The notes beneath the pieces are model-generated. The model was not told where the DNA came from. It did not search any database and was given only the letters and a program-made list of their open reading frames with translations. 64,000 nt of DNA, taken from assembly GCA_965223755.1 (NCBI GenBank), contig CBDCXF010000001.1, positions 744,001 through 808,000 of the forward strand, in the 5' to 3' direction. The position numbers and the translations under genes were made by a program. Of the stretch, positions 8,993 to 17,627 are shown in pieces. Positions within the stretch are counted from its first letter, which is position 1, and each line of letters opens with the position of its first letter. Source of the DNA: CBDCXF01 sp965223755. GTDB lineage: Bacteria > Acidobacteriota > Thermoanaerobaculia > Multivoradales > JAHEKO01.

Positions 8993-10093
8993 TCATCCAC
9001 TCCGCTGCATTCCTGTCAATAACTGCAGCAACCGCGGGTTGAGAAACAACTTTTCTCTCCCCACCTTGCGCTCAATCAGCACCTCAACCTCCGCCAGACG
9101 CTTCAGGTGACGCGATGCTGCTTGCCTCGCCACGATCCCGGCTCTGACAACGTTCTCAATTCGACAATAGGGTTGTTCGAATATGACGTCGATAAGCTCT
9201 CGGCTATAGATCTTTGGCGCCTTGGTACGAACATTCGCCGCAACTTCATCGGCCAGATCACGAATCGCACCTATCTTGTCGGTCGTCCAAGTTGCTGTGT
9301 CCTCAACCCCTCGCAGCATGAACTGGAGCCACGGAATCCACTCATTCCGCTCGGTGACCCGCCCGAGAAAGCGGTAATAGTCACTCTTATTCTCGATGAT
9401 GAACCGACTCAGATACAGAATCGGCAACGGCAAGAGACCGGCCTCTGTCAACAGCAAGATGTTTAAAACGCGGCCGGTACGACCATTGCCGTCAGCGAAG
9501 GGATGAATCGCCTCGAACTGATAATGAGCGACAGCCATTCGAACTAAAGGATCCAAGTCATCAGAGGAGTGCACGAAACGCTCCCAGTTGCTGAGGAGAT
9601 CTCGGATGGTGGTCTCCCCCTCTGGAGGCGTATAGATGATTTTTCCTGTTGCTTGATTGGCCAGTGCAGTCCCGGGCACCTTTCGAACCCGCATGTCCAC
9701 ACCCTTGATGCGGCTACAGATTGTTTCAGCCATTGACGCATTCAACGGCCTCGTCCCAGACTCAAGAAGCTCGAATCCCTCTAGGAGAGCGTGCCGGTAG
9801 CGGAGCGCCTCCTTCGTGGCCGGGTCAGCCGACCGGTCGGCACTCAAATACTGGAACAGGCGGTCCGCTGTAGTGACAATGTTCTCAATTTCGCTGCTGG
9901 CCTGAGCCTCCAGGAGTGGGATCGTGTTGATCAAGATCGACGGATTCGGGATCAACTCCACTGCCTTTGATAGTCGTCCAACAGCTTCGCGGCTAGTCGC
10001 ACACTGCTTCAAGACAGCCTTGGTTTCAAGCTCCACGGCTGGCGGCAAAGCGGGGAGCGAATTGTATGGACGATCCGCCCGCCAGCCGGACAT
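8993..10093 (-). CDS. Fic-domain protein with C-terminal winged helix (putative AMPylator, self-regulated)
   Basis: Starting at 10093 gives 366 residues beginning MSGWRADRPYN, as in the BtFic-like (DUF4172) class. The inhibitory-helix motif is near residue 65 (QASSEIENIV; the S/T-x3-E-G/N pattern reads SSEIEN). The catalytic motif is HPFADGNGRTGR. A C-terminal winged-helix region follows (VVRAGIVARQAASRHLKRL). Fic enzymes transfer AMP to a Ser/Thr/Tyr of a target protein. Longer in-frame starts (10120, 10258) would put coding sequence over the inverted-repeat operator, so they are not favoured. No Shine-Dalgarno site is evident. It is flanked by repeats, suggesting an accessory gene. Confidence 0.88.
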   Translation of the reverse strand: MSGWRADRPYNSLPALPPAVELETKAVLKQCATSREAVGRLSKAVELIPNPSILINTIPLLEAQASSEIENIVTTADRLFQYLSADRSADPATKEALRYRHALLEGFELLESGTRPLNASMAETICSRIKGVDMRVRKVPGTALANQATGKIIYTPPEGETTIRDLLSNWERFVHSSDDLDPLVRMAVAHYQFEAIHPFADGNGRTGRVLNILLLTEAGLLPLPILYLSRFIIENKSDYYRFLGRVTERNEWIPWLQFMLRGVEDTATWTTDKIGAIRDLADEVAANVRTKAPKIYSRELIDVIFEQPYCRIENVVRAGIVARQAASRHLKRLAEVEVLIERKVGREKLFLNPRLLQLLTGMQRSG

Positions 10094-10111
10094 GTCGACA
10101 AAATTCGATTC

Positions 10112-10200
10112 TTGCGACATATCAAGACAATATGTCCCCCTTAGCGCCATGTCAAGGAAATATGTCGCGATTCTGCAATTATTGCGACACTTTCGCAGCC
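10112..10200. promoter_or_regulatory. array of operator-like repeats upstream of fic
   Basis: GACATAT-N7-ATATGTC is a perfect 7-bp inverted repeat at 10116-10136. A related unit, GCCATGTCAAGGAAATATGTCGC, follows about 30 bp further upstream of fic. A third dyad, TGTCGCgA...TTGCGACA, spans about 10173-10197. All share the TATGTCGC element. They sit where the fic promoter must be, and the Fic protein has its own winged helix, so autoregulation is a reasonable inference. Confidence 0.55.
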
Positions 10201-10379
10201 AGCGAGTGATCGATACGGAGCGACATCCGACGTAGTTCGCGCCTTCGAATACAGCCACAGCGCCTAAGGACGGGCCTTGGTCCGCCCTCTTGTCACTTCA
10301 TCACTCGTCACCCTCCCTCGCGTCATCCCCGCGGGAGGATGTGTTTGGGGGGGCGGGGGACCCATCTCCGGGCGCGTTA

Positions 10380-10500
10380 GGAGATCGTGAGTCGTCCTGA
10401 GCGAGGCCCCAGGCCGAGCCGAAGGACCTGGGCGGGGGCTCAAGCCGAGTCGAAGGACCTGGGAGGGGGCTCAGTTGGGCTAGAAGCCGCCTCGGCGCGG
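10380..10500. repeat. REP-like element copies (CCTGAGCGAG...CGAAGGACCTGGG)
   Basis: GTCGTCCTGAGCGAGGCCCC is followed by two copies of GTCGAAGGACCTGGG-type sequence in partly inverted arrangement. Relatives lie at 11380-11425, 25280-25570 and about 51055-51090. This is a dispersed intergenic element, not a gene. Confidence 0.55.
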
Positions 10501-10546
10501 GCCGGTTGCAGGGCCGGGGTCACTTCGTCACTTCGTCACCTTGTCA

Positions 10547-10640
10547 CTGCCAACTACCCACTGCCAACTACCCACTGCCAACTACCCACTGCCAACTACC
10601 CACTGCCAACTACCCACTGCCAACTGCCCACTGACCACTG
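10547..10640. repeat. 14-bp tandem repeat, six units (CTGCCAACTACCCA)
   Basis: Units start at 10547, 10561, 10575, 10589, 10603 and 10617; the last differs by one base. Each 14-mer is two related heptads. On the other strand it reads TGGGTAGTTGGCAG, the same family as the CAGTTGGCAGATGA array at 24580. Confidence 0.9.
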
Positions 10641-10652
10641 CCAACTGACCCA

Positions 10653-11342
10653 CTAACCACCACTCCTCAATTCCGCCCTCAATTCTTTCCAATCCGGCAA
10701 AAACCCATCCATCAAGCGATAAAACCGCCGATTGTGACTCGGCTCCAACAGGTGCACCAATTCATGCACCACCACATACTCCAAACACTCTGGACGCCTC
10801 CGCGCCAACTCCGTATTCAGTCGAATCGTCCGCGCCCGCACATTGCAACTCCCCCAACGACTGGTCATCCGCCGCACGTAGACCTTCTCGACTTCTATGC
10901 CCAGCTTCGGCTGCCAACGCTCCAATAACGGTTCCACTGCGGTGTGTATCTGTTCCCGGTACCACTTCTCCACTACAGCCCTGCGTTTCTCCAGATCGGC
11001 TCCCGGCCGAACCCCAAGCCGCAAAATCCCGCCGTCGAGCTGAATGCGAGGCGGCCGATCCCACTCCGACACCACCAGCACACACTCCTCACCCCAAACC
11101 CAATGCCGCTCGCCGTCGACATAACGCGATGCCTCGGAACGGGGCAGCACCGCGCCCTTCGCCAACTGCCTCCGAATCCAACCCAACCTCGAAGCCGCGA
11201 CCGCCATAACCGCCGCCCGGCTCATTCTCCGCGGCGCCGACATGCGGACTTGTCCAGTCGATCGATCGACGCGGAAGTTGATGTTCTTGATCTTCTTACG
11301 GGTTAACTCGATCGAGACATCACCGAGCTGAATCGTGCCCAT
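10653..11342 (-). CDS. YgjP/M48-type metal-dependent hydrolase (DUF45)
   Basis: A 229-residue protein. The zinc motif HELVH occurs in VVHELVHLLEPSHNRRFY near residue 190, preceded by the family block RWGSCNVRARTIRLN. This is the YgjP-like (SprT-related) metallopeptidase family. Family members are small soluble proteins, often found near restriction or repair genes, with no settled substrate. The ATG start gives the usual beta-rich N-terminus (MGTIQLGDVSIELTRKKIKN). It stands alone between repeat sequences. Confidence 0.85.
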   Translation of the reverse strand: MGTIQLGDVSIELTRKKIKNINFRVDRSTGQVRMSAPRRMSRAAVMAVAASRLGWIRRQLAKGAVLPRSEASRYVDGERHWVWGEECVLVVSEWDRPPRIQLDGGILRLGVRPGADLEKRRAVVEKWYREQIHTAVEPLLERWQPKLGIEVEKVYVRRMTSRWGSCNVRARTIRLNTELARRRPECLEYVVVHELVHLLEPSHNRRFYRLMDGFLPDWKELRAELRSGG

Positions 11343-11439
11343 CCGCTATCCACTACCCACTAGCACCGACCCGCAGGGTCGCCCTGAGTGAGGGCGCAGC
11401 CCGAATCGAAGGGTCTCAGCGGGCTGTTAAAGACGCCTA

Positions 11440-11922
11440 TTAAAGACCTGCCGCGCGTAGCCGTTTCTGCCAGCATCGTTTCACCCGCCCCCTCCGCTCC
11501 CCTAACACCAAAGTGAAATCCTCAAAATCCTCGACCACCAATCGATGCTGCCCCACTGTCAAGTAGTTAGCGAAAATCACAAGGCCCTGCGCTCCAGTCC
11601 GAATGTTGAGCTTCACGCTGGAACCGGACCACCCTGGCACCCACTCTCTCGACTTCAGCTCCAACGCCTCCCGCCCCCAATCCTTCTGGATTTGAGCGCG
11701 GCTCTGAAACCACTCCTCGGCGTCCCAGTCATTGATCTCGCGGTAAAGGTCTTCATCATAGGCAACTACGAAATCCACGGCCAAGGGGAAATTCTTGTTG
11801 AGTGCGGGATCGATCTCAACAGCGATCGTGACAGTACGACCTTGGAGCCCCGCAGTCGTGAACTGGCAACTCGCCGCACTCACTAACACTGCCACTAGCA
11901 GCCCAAGTCGCCGAACCCTCAA
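11440..11922 (-). CDS. small putative lipoprotein, unknown function
   Basis: I place the start at TTG 11922, with GGAG 8 nt upstream; the start overlaps the stop of the DUF429 gene as TTGA. This gives 160 residues with a short basic N-terminus, a hydrophobic stretch (LGLLVAVLVSAASC) and a lipobox-like Cys at residue 19. The mature part is beta-rich and Trp-containing (W-D-A-EEWFQSR, REWVPGW, FANYLTVGQHR). It slightly resembles T6SS TssJ-like lipoproteins, but no T6SS genes are present and I do not assign a function. It is translationally coupled to the DUF429 gene. Confidence 0.55.
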   Translation of the reverse strand: MRVRRLGLLVAVLVSAASCQFTTAGLQGRTVTIAVEIDPALNKNFPLAVDFVVAYDEDLYREINDWDAEEWFQSRAQIQKDWGREALELKSREWVPGWSGSSVKLNIRTGAQGLVIFANYLTVGQHRLVVEDFEDFTLVLGERRGRVKRCWQKRLRAAGL

Positions 11923-12635
11923 TACCAAATCTCCATTCTCAAGCCGGTCTTGTCCACTGATGGACTTTGCGGAAGTGTTTTCGCCTTGCCGCAGTGAATC
12001 CTCTCGGCAGTCCACAAGGCAACATGTGCATCAATCAGGTCATCCAGGGCAACTTCACGACGCAGGTACGTTCGCGTAGCTTCGTCATGCCACCACTGCC
12101 ACCAGCTCTCACCGAACGCTTTCCGGAGTAACTCCAAACGGACCTCGCGGCCCGCGCGAGATTTCTTCCTCTCAAGAATCGGTTGTCCACCATTTACAGC
12201 CCAGAAAGACACTTCTGGATGAACCTCTCTAATCAACGATTGTCTCGACGGAGTCATAGCCTCATCAACCTCGCGGAGCTTCGGAAAGATGGCCATGATC
12301 TGCAACGTGAGTCCTATTGGTTGGTTGAGCTTCTTCGCGTCCGCGACGGAATTCGCCCAGATCGCGGGTCGACAGGGTCGGGAGAACACGCTGCTCCCGC
12401 GCGGCCAGCCGAGTAACTTCCTTGCTTCTCGATCAGGTTTGCTGCCGCCTCGCTCGGACACCTCCGGCAGTCCAATCGGAATGTCGACGCCGATCACTGA
12501 CGGCGATCCCGGCAGATTGAGTAGATCGGTGAACCGCGCCACGAGCTGCGCCGACCACTGCCCGTTGTCGAGGTTCTTCGAGACCGCAATCCAGCCCGTT
12601 GGGCAACCATCAACACCTGCGACGCTGCAGCTCAG
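11919..12635 (-). CDS. DUF429 family protein (predicted RNase H-fold nuclease)
   Basis: The first ATG/GTG/TTG start in frame is GTG 12542, but upstream of it the frame encodes VAGVDGCPTGWIAVS. This is the N-terminal signature of DUF429, so the real start must lie further up. Between that motif and the next stop only a CTG (12635) resembles a start, giving about 238 residues. The later blocks IGVDIPIGLP, REVHPEVSFWAVNGG and DDLIDAHVALWTAERI are typical. DUF429 proteins are uncharacterised. The gene lies just beyond the old end of the CRISPR array and is coupled to the lipoprotein gene downstream. Confidence 0.7.
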   Translation of the reverse strand: MSCSVAGVDGCPTGWIAVSKNLDNGQWSAQLVARFTDLLNLPGSPSVIGVDIPIGLPEVSERGGSKPDREARKLLGWPRGSSVFSRPCRPAIWANSVADAKKLNQPIGLTLQIMAIFPKLREVDEAMTPSRQSLIREVHPEVSFWAVNGGQPILERKKSRAGREVRLELLRKAFGESWWQWWHDEATRTYLRREVALDDLIDAHVALWTAERIHCGKAKTLPQSPSVDKTGLRMEIWY

Positions 12636-12798
12636 CTTTCTAACCTAACTCTCAAAACCGCACCGATTGATTTGTTCCTTGAAACGGCCACCCGAATTTG
12701 CCGTACTAAGTACCAGTCTTGCACGAAAACCAGTCAGCTTCGAAGCGGCCAGCGTGCAACCGCCGCCCTCTCTATCCATCAGAGAGTGAGTGCAACGA

Positions 12799-15417
12799 GT
12801 TTCAATCCACTCCCCCGCGTGGGGGGCGACCTCCCAGGTCTTCTCCATCGCACAGGTCGATGGTGTTTCAATCCACGCCCCCGCATGGGGGGCGACTGCC
12901 GAGTTTTTCGAGCGCGCGAAGGAGTAACGTTTCAATCCACGCCCCCGCATGGGGGGCGACGGTCGCTATACGGCAAGTATCGGCGACGTCAGAGCGTTTC
13001 AATCCACGCCCCCGCATGGGGGGCGACACAGACGCATACGCGTTGTGCCCCGATACCACAGGTTTCAATCCACGCCCCCGCATGGGGGGCGACACAGACG
13101 CATACGCGTTGTGCCCCGATACCACAGGTTTCAATCCACGCCCCCGCATGGGGGGCGACTTGGTCGAGTGAGCGAATGCCCGCCGGGCCTCACTGTTTCA
13201 ATCCACGCCCCCGCATGGGGGGCGACGCGGTGCAGTTGCTGCCGATGCGCGCTTGCGCGTGGTTTCAATCCACGCCCCCGCATGGGGGGCGACTGTAGTC
13301 AAGCAACATTGGGATTTGCTGCGCTTGCAGTTTCAATCCACGCCCCCGCATGGGGGGCGACCAGATTCGCCTGGAAGAATGCCGCAAGCTCAAAGTTTCA
13401 ATCCACGCCCCCGCATGGGGGGCGACTCAGCGCCGCCGCTGGCAGAGACGCCACCACGGTGTTTCAATCCACGCCCCCGCATGGGGGGCGACTTTCTTTA
13501 ATGAGTCCTCGGCGTCGCTAGTCACGTTTCAATCCACGCCCCCGCATGGGGGGCGACTTTCCGCGTCTTCTCTGTTCCGCCGTCTCAAAAGTTTCAATCC
13601 ACGCCCCCGCATGGGGGGCGACAAGGTGCCATCCTATTCCATTCCCAACCGACGAAGTTTCAATCCACGCCCCCGCATGGGGGGCGACCAGAAAACCTGC
13701 TCCATTTGATCCCCATTCGATGGTTTCAATCCACGCCCCCGCATGGGGGGCGACATTCATTGTGCTCAACCCCGACGGTAAGCACGATGTTTCAATCCAC
13801 GCCCCCGCATGGGGGGCGACTTCCAAGAGCCTTCCGTCACCCCAATTACAGGAGTTTCAATCCACGCCCCCGCATGGGGGGCGACCTCGCCAGCGCTTGA
13901 CCGAGTTGAACTACGGTGGTGTTTCAATCCACGCCCCCGCATGGGGGGCGACCCGGAAGGTGGATTTTGTTCAAGTTCTACGCGAGGTTTCAATCCACGC
14001 CCCCGCATGGGGGGCGACCGGTGTAATTGGCGGACTCGTTGCGCCTGACATGTTTCAATCCACGCCCCCGCATGGGGGGCGACATTCAAGACATTGAGCT
14101 TTTCAATGTGGACTCAGAGTTTCAATCCACGCCCCCGCATGGGGGGCGACTCGTGGGATCAAGAGCATGGGCATGCTCGATCGCATGTTTCAATCCACGC
14201 CCCCGCATGGGGGGCGACCTGGAACCGTTTTAACTCCTTTGCACTTGCGGCAGTTTCAATCCACGCCCCCGCATGGGGGGCGACCTGGCGACCCTATCCG
14301 CGCAACGCAAAGGGCTAGATGTTTCAATCCACGCCCCCGCATGGGGGGCGACTCCATACGCCCACCACGCGAGGCCCGCCCAGCAGTTTCAATCCACGCC
14401 CCCGCATGGGGGGCGACAATCGCGGAGCTCTCGAAGGGTAACCTCGCGGACACGTTTCAATCCACGCCCCCGCATGGGGGGCGACAGTGCCTGGAGGGCT
14501 GGAATGACCAGGCCGAAGTGGTTTCAATCCACGCCCCCGCATGGGGGGCGACTCTTGCTCGAAGCTTTCCATGGCGTCTTCGAACAAGTTTCAATCCACG
14601 CCCCCGCATGGGGGGCGACCCAGCGTCATTGGACAATGCGCCACCGACAGTGTTTCAATCCACGCCCCCGCATGGGGGGCGACCGACGATTTCCCGTTTC
14701 CGGGCGGACCCTCAAGTGTTTCAATCCACGCCCCCGCATGGGGGGCGACCCGCGTTCAGCGCTGCCACAATGTCCGCAATGCAAGTTTCAATCCACGCCC
14801 CCGCATGGGGGGCGACACGCCAATTGCGCTATTCGCTCTGGTTGGCAAAAAGTTTCAATCCACGCCCCCGCATGGGGGGCGACCCAGGCGCGCCGAGCCC
14901 TTCCCGCTTCAGTTGCAAGTTTCAATCCACGCCCCCGCATGGGGGGCGACCTGACTGAGACCAACCCAGCCTTGAAGCCGGCCGAGAGTTTCAATCCACG
15001 CCCCCGCATGGGGGGCGACCGCCGAATGCCATGTCAGGGGACCCGGAGAATTAGGTTTCAATCCACGCCCCCGCATGGGGGGCGACCCACGGCCGGATGC
15101 TTCTTGACCCCCTGGGGGCCAGTTTCAATCCACGCCCCCGCATGGGGGGCGACCAAGTTCGGTGGAATCAAGACCACTAACCCCGAGTTTCAATCCACGC
15201 CCCCGCATGGGGGGCGACGAGGCTCGATAGGGTTCGTCTTGCTTGTCACAGTGTTTCAATCCACGCCCCCGCATGGGGGGCGACACATGGAACTCGGCGT
15301 CCATGGCAGACCAAAGGCGTTTCAATCCACGCCCCCGCATGGGGGGCGACTTGAGCCTCCTGAGATGGGGACCGGACAATCAATTGTTTCAATCCACGCC
15401 CCCGCATGGGGGGCGAC
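12799..15417 (-). CRISPR. type I-C CRISPR array, 40 repeats and 39 spacers
   Basis: The 32-bp repeat begins GTTTCAATCCACGCCC and ends GGGGGGCGAC on the + strand. In the usual type I-C orientation it reads GTCGCCCC...GATTGAAAC, so the array is transcribed leftward from a leader next to cas2. Spacers are about 32-36 nt. The repeat at 12799-12830 has two substitutions (ACTCCCCCGCG for ACGCCCCCGCA), as expected at the leader-distal end. The spacers at 13028-13061 and 13094-13127 are identical, a repeat-spacer duplication. All other repeats I read are unchanged. The repeat has a strong palindromic core (CGCCCCC-GCAT-GGGGGCG). Confidence 0.98.
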
Positions 15418-15622
15418 CGCGGTCAGTACATCCTGTTCAAAACAAGTTAGATAAGGCCGATGTTTCGCGAACGTGCCTCCAGTCTGCAACAGCAAATTGA
15501 TCTCCCACGGACCAGATATCATGAAACCTTGACGCACCAACCACTTACGTCAACCGCGAACCCCTAAGCTCCACCAAGACCATTAGGGGTTCGCGGGTCG
15601 ATTCAGTTGTCAAAGAACTCGA
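15418..15622 (-). promoter_or_regulatory. CRISPR leader with a 14-bp inverted repeat
   Basis: This is the gap between cas2 and the leader-proximal repeat. A perfect 14-bp inverted repeat (CCGCGAACCCCTAA at 15554-15567, TTAGGGGTTCGCGG at 15583-15596) with a 15-nt loop lies about 140 bp before the first repeat. No T-run follows it in the leftward direction, so it is not an obvious terminator. No other gene is visible. Confidence 0.7.
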
Positions 15623-15913
15623 CTAAAGGACCATAGGCTCGTCCAGATCAAGGTCTTTCTTGATCCCATGGTGCTCGACCCGCCTCCGCCAGTTCGCGCC
15701 CAAGAAATAGAACCTGAGGCTGTCTTCCTCGGAGTCATAGATCTTGAGCAGGTGGGCGCGTAGATTCGTCCATTGAGCAGGGTCGACTACACACTGAAAC
15801 ACTGAGTTCTGCACTCTCTGGCCATAGTCCGTACAAACTTTGGCAACCCGCCGAAGCCGTTTACGACCGCGCGCATCAACCGTAGAGACGTCGTAACTGA
15901 CAACCACCATCAT
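15623..15913 (-). CDS. cas2: CRISPR-associated endoribonuclease Cas2 (type I-C)
   Basis: Starting at ATG 15913 (AGGTGG about 5 nt before it) gives 96 residues, the usual I-C length; an in-frame GTG at 15922 is less well placed. It begins MVVVSYDVST with the catalytic Asp of the ferredoxin-fold strand. It contains CTDYGQRVQNSVFQC and SLRFYFLGANWRRRVEHHG, both highly characteristic. It forms the Cas1-Cas2 integrase that inserts spacers at the leader end, which lies directly downstream. It follows cas1 closely. Confidence 0.97.
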   Translation of the reverse strand: MMVVVSYDVSTVDARGRKRLRRVAKVCTDYGQRVQNSVFQCVVDPAQWTNLRAHLLKIYDSEEDSLRFYFLGANWRRRVEHHGIKKDLDLDEPMVL

Positions 15914-15922
15914 CGTCGCCAC

Positions 15923-16954
15923 CTACCGGACCAAGAACGCAGGATAGCCATCGAGATCGCCGCGCAAGTATCGAGCGAACAGAAGCGCCTGAAGATGCGG
16001 GACAAGACCGACTGTAGTCTTCTCTTCCAAGAACGGATGCGCAATCGTTTCTGCTTTGCGCTTCTGATACGCAACGAGAACGACTTTCCGGCCCTTCTCG
16101 TTGAGCAACACCGCGCCGCCTACCTTCTGCTCAAAGTGCTTGGGTTGGAGTTGTTGGCGATTGATCAGCGTCAGCGCCAATCGATCGCCCCGCACGGGCC
16201 GAAGCTCTTCCATAAGATCCAATGCTAGTCCAGGGCGGCCGGGCCGGTCGGCGTGCAGGTAGCCCACCGCCGGATCCAACCCCACCCCTTCGAGAGCGCT
16301 ACGAATGTCGTGGAGAAGCAGCGTGTAAACGAATGAGAGAATCGCGTTCACTCGGTCTCGCGGTGGACGTCGCGTTCTACTCTGGAAAACGAACGAGTTC
16401 TTCTGATGCAAGATCAGCCGGTCAAAGCAAGAGAAGTACGCCTTGGCCGCAGCCCCCTCAAGACCTCGAATTGTTGCGACATTGTCCGCTCTCCTAGTCG
16501 CCCGGATGAGTCGATCCAGTTCACGAATCACTTCCTCAAGCTCATCGGCAGCTTCCTCGTCCAAACACTCTCGGCGGGCGCGTCGCAGCACCGCCCGACA
16601 GTTGGCGGTCTTGGCCAAGACAATGAAACGCGCTACTTCGGCGCAGTGGCCATCATCGTCGGCTCTGCGGAACTGCTCCCGTCGCAGCAACACGTTGCCA
16701 CTGACCGCGCCCTCCACCCGTGCCAGGAATCGACCTCGTTCGGTCAAGAACGAAACCCCGACCCCTCTATCTGCACAATGCCCCAGCAAAAACGGACTGC
16801 AAAGAACGTTGCCGAAACAGACGATCCCCTCCAGGTTATGTACCGGGATCCGCAGTTTCGGCTTTTCGTCAACCTGAACTCGAATCGCCTCCCCTTCTTT
16901 GGAGAGGTATGCGCCCTGGGAGGTCACGTAGAGCGTGTTCCCGTGCCGTTTCAA
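15923..16954 (-). CDS. cas1: CRISPR integrase Cas1 (type I-C)
   Basis: Starting at TTG 16954 gives 343 residues beginning MKRHGNTLYVTSQGAYL, matching the family; GGAGG lies 4 nt before it. The TTG overlaps the cas4 stop as TTGA. A longer frame to 17068 adds 38 unrelated residues and is rejected. The C-terminal alpha-helical domain carries the metal-site region: the Glu-containing AVGYLHADRPGRPGLALDL block and the preceding His and Asp. It integrates protospacer DNA together with Cas2, with Cas4 trimming the PAM ends. Confidence 0.97.
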   Translation of the reverse strand: MKRHGNTLYVTSQGAYLSKEGEAIRVQVDEKPKLRIPVHNLEGIVCFGNVLCSPFLLGHCADRGVGVSFLTERGRFLARVEGAVSGNVLLRREQFRRADDDGHCAEVARFIVLAKTANCRAVLRRARRECLDEEAADELEEVIRELDRLIRATRRADNVATIRGLEGAAAKAYFSCFDRLILHQKNSFVFQSRTRRPPRDRVNAILSFVYTLLLHDIRSALEGVGLDPAVGYLHADRPGRPGLALDLMEELRPVRGDRLALTLINRQQLQPKHFEQKVGGAVLLNEKGRKVVLVAYQKRKAETIAHPFLEEKTTVGLVPHLQALLFARYLRGDLDGYPAFLVR

Positions 16955-17625
16955 CGCGCCTCCGATGGCCGTGTTGCAGACCCCTCTAGAACTGAGTCGA
17001 AATAATCGGATACTGACTGGGAGCGAGTTGGTGGCAAGCACACATCTAGTAGCGAGCAGTTCCGGCACTTTGCCTGGCGGTAAACAACCGGCGTTTGCCC
17101 TTCGCGAACGAGGTCGTGAAACCTGACTGCCGTTTCCTCGGTCAGCTCGCGTAGCGTCCGGTTGAACGCGACATTTTCACGACGCCTGGTCTTTCCATAG
17201 AACAGCGCTCCGTGCTCGATTGTTACTCCGAACATCTCTTCCAGGCATAAGGCTTGCGCGCAAAGTTGGACTCGGTCACAGTCCTTGAACTTGGGTCGGC
17301 CGCGCTTGTATTCGACCGGAATCGGCCTGGACTCGGGTTCCGCTCTCGACACTCGCGGTTCCGGCTTGGTCTTGTGAAACTCGACCACATCGGCACGGCC
17401 AACGAGTCCCAGCCTGTGGTTCCGTAGCGGCAGCCCACGGACGATCCGAACACCTTCTTTGGTGGTGGAATGTGCTGAGTCGGCGCGCTCATGCAGAACC
17501 CGTCCCTCGGCCGTCATCCTGTTCTCGACCCATTGCTGCTCGACGTGAATCAGAGCGCATTGACGCTCGCAGAAGATCAGGTGTTGGAGGCCTGAGAGAG
17601 GGAGAAGATCGGCTTCAGAAAACAC
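16951..17625 (-). CDS. cas4: CRISPR-associated exonuclease Cas4 (type I-C)
   Basis: A GTG start 2 nt after the cas7 stop gives 224 residues. A RecB-like nuclease with four Fe-S cysteines: one in HLIFCERQCALIH near the N-terminus and three in AKCRNCSLLDVC near the C-terminus. Motifs II/III read GRADVVE and PVEYKRGRPK, with Q in QLCAQALCLEE. It processes prespacers and selects the PAM. The last 4 bases overlap the cas1 start (TTGA). Confidence 0.96.
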   Translation of the reverse strand: MFSEADLLPLSGLQHLIFCERQCALIHVEQQWVENRMTAEGRVLHERADSAHSTTKEGVRIVRGLPLRNHRLGLVGRADVVEFHKTKPEPRVSRAEPESRPIPVEYKRGRPKFKDCDRVQLCAQALCLEEMFGVTIEHGALFYGKTRRRENVAFNRTLRELTEETAVRFHDLVREGQTPVVYRQAKCRNCSLLDVCLPPTRSQSVSDYFDSVLEGSATRPSEAR

Positions 17626-17627
17626 GA

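Noticed and set aside
11440..11922. T6SS TssJ lipoprotein
   Set aside because: Only faint resemblance in the Trp-containing segment, and no other secretion gene is nearby.
12831..15385. Self-targeting spacers
   Set aside because: By eye I found no spacer matching another part of this window; a computed search of the genome would be needed to decide.
12672..15500. Many open frames of 60-390 codons across the CRISPR array on both strands
   Set aside because: They are translations of the 32-bp repeat (recurrent FNPRPRMGGD and SIHAPAWGAT) and have no independent coding evidence.
16955..17068. Cas1 start at 17068
   Set aside because: It adds 38 residues inside cas4 with no match to the family; TTG 16954 begins exactly at the usual Cas1 N-terminus.
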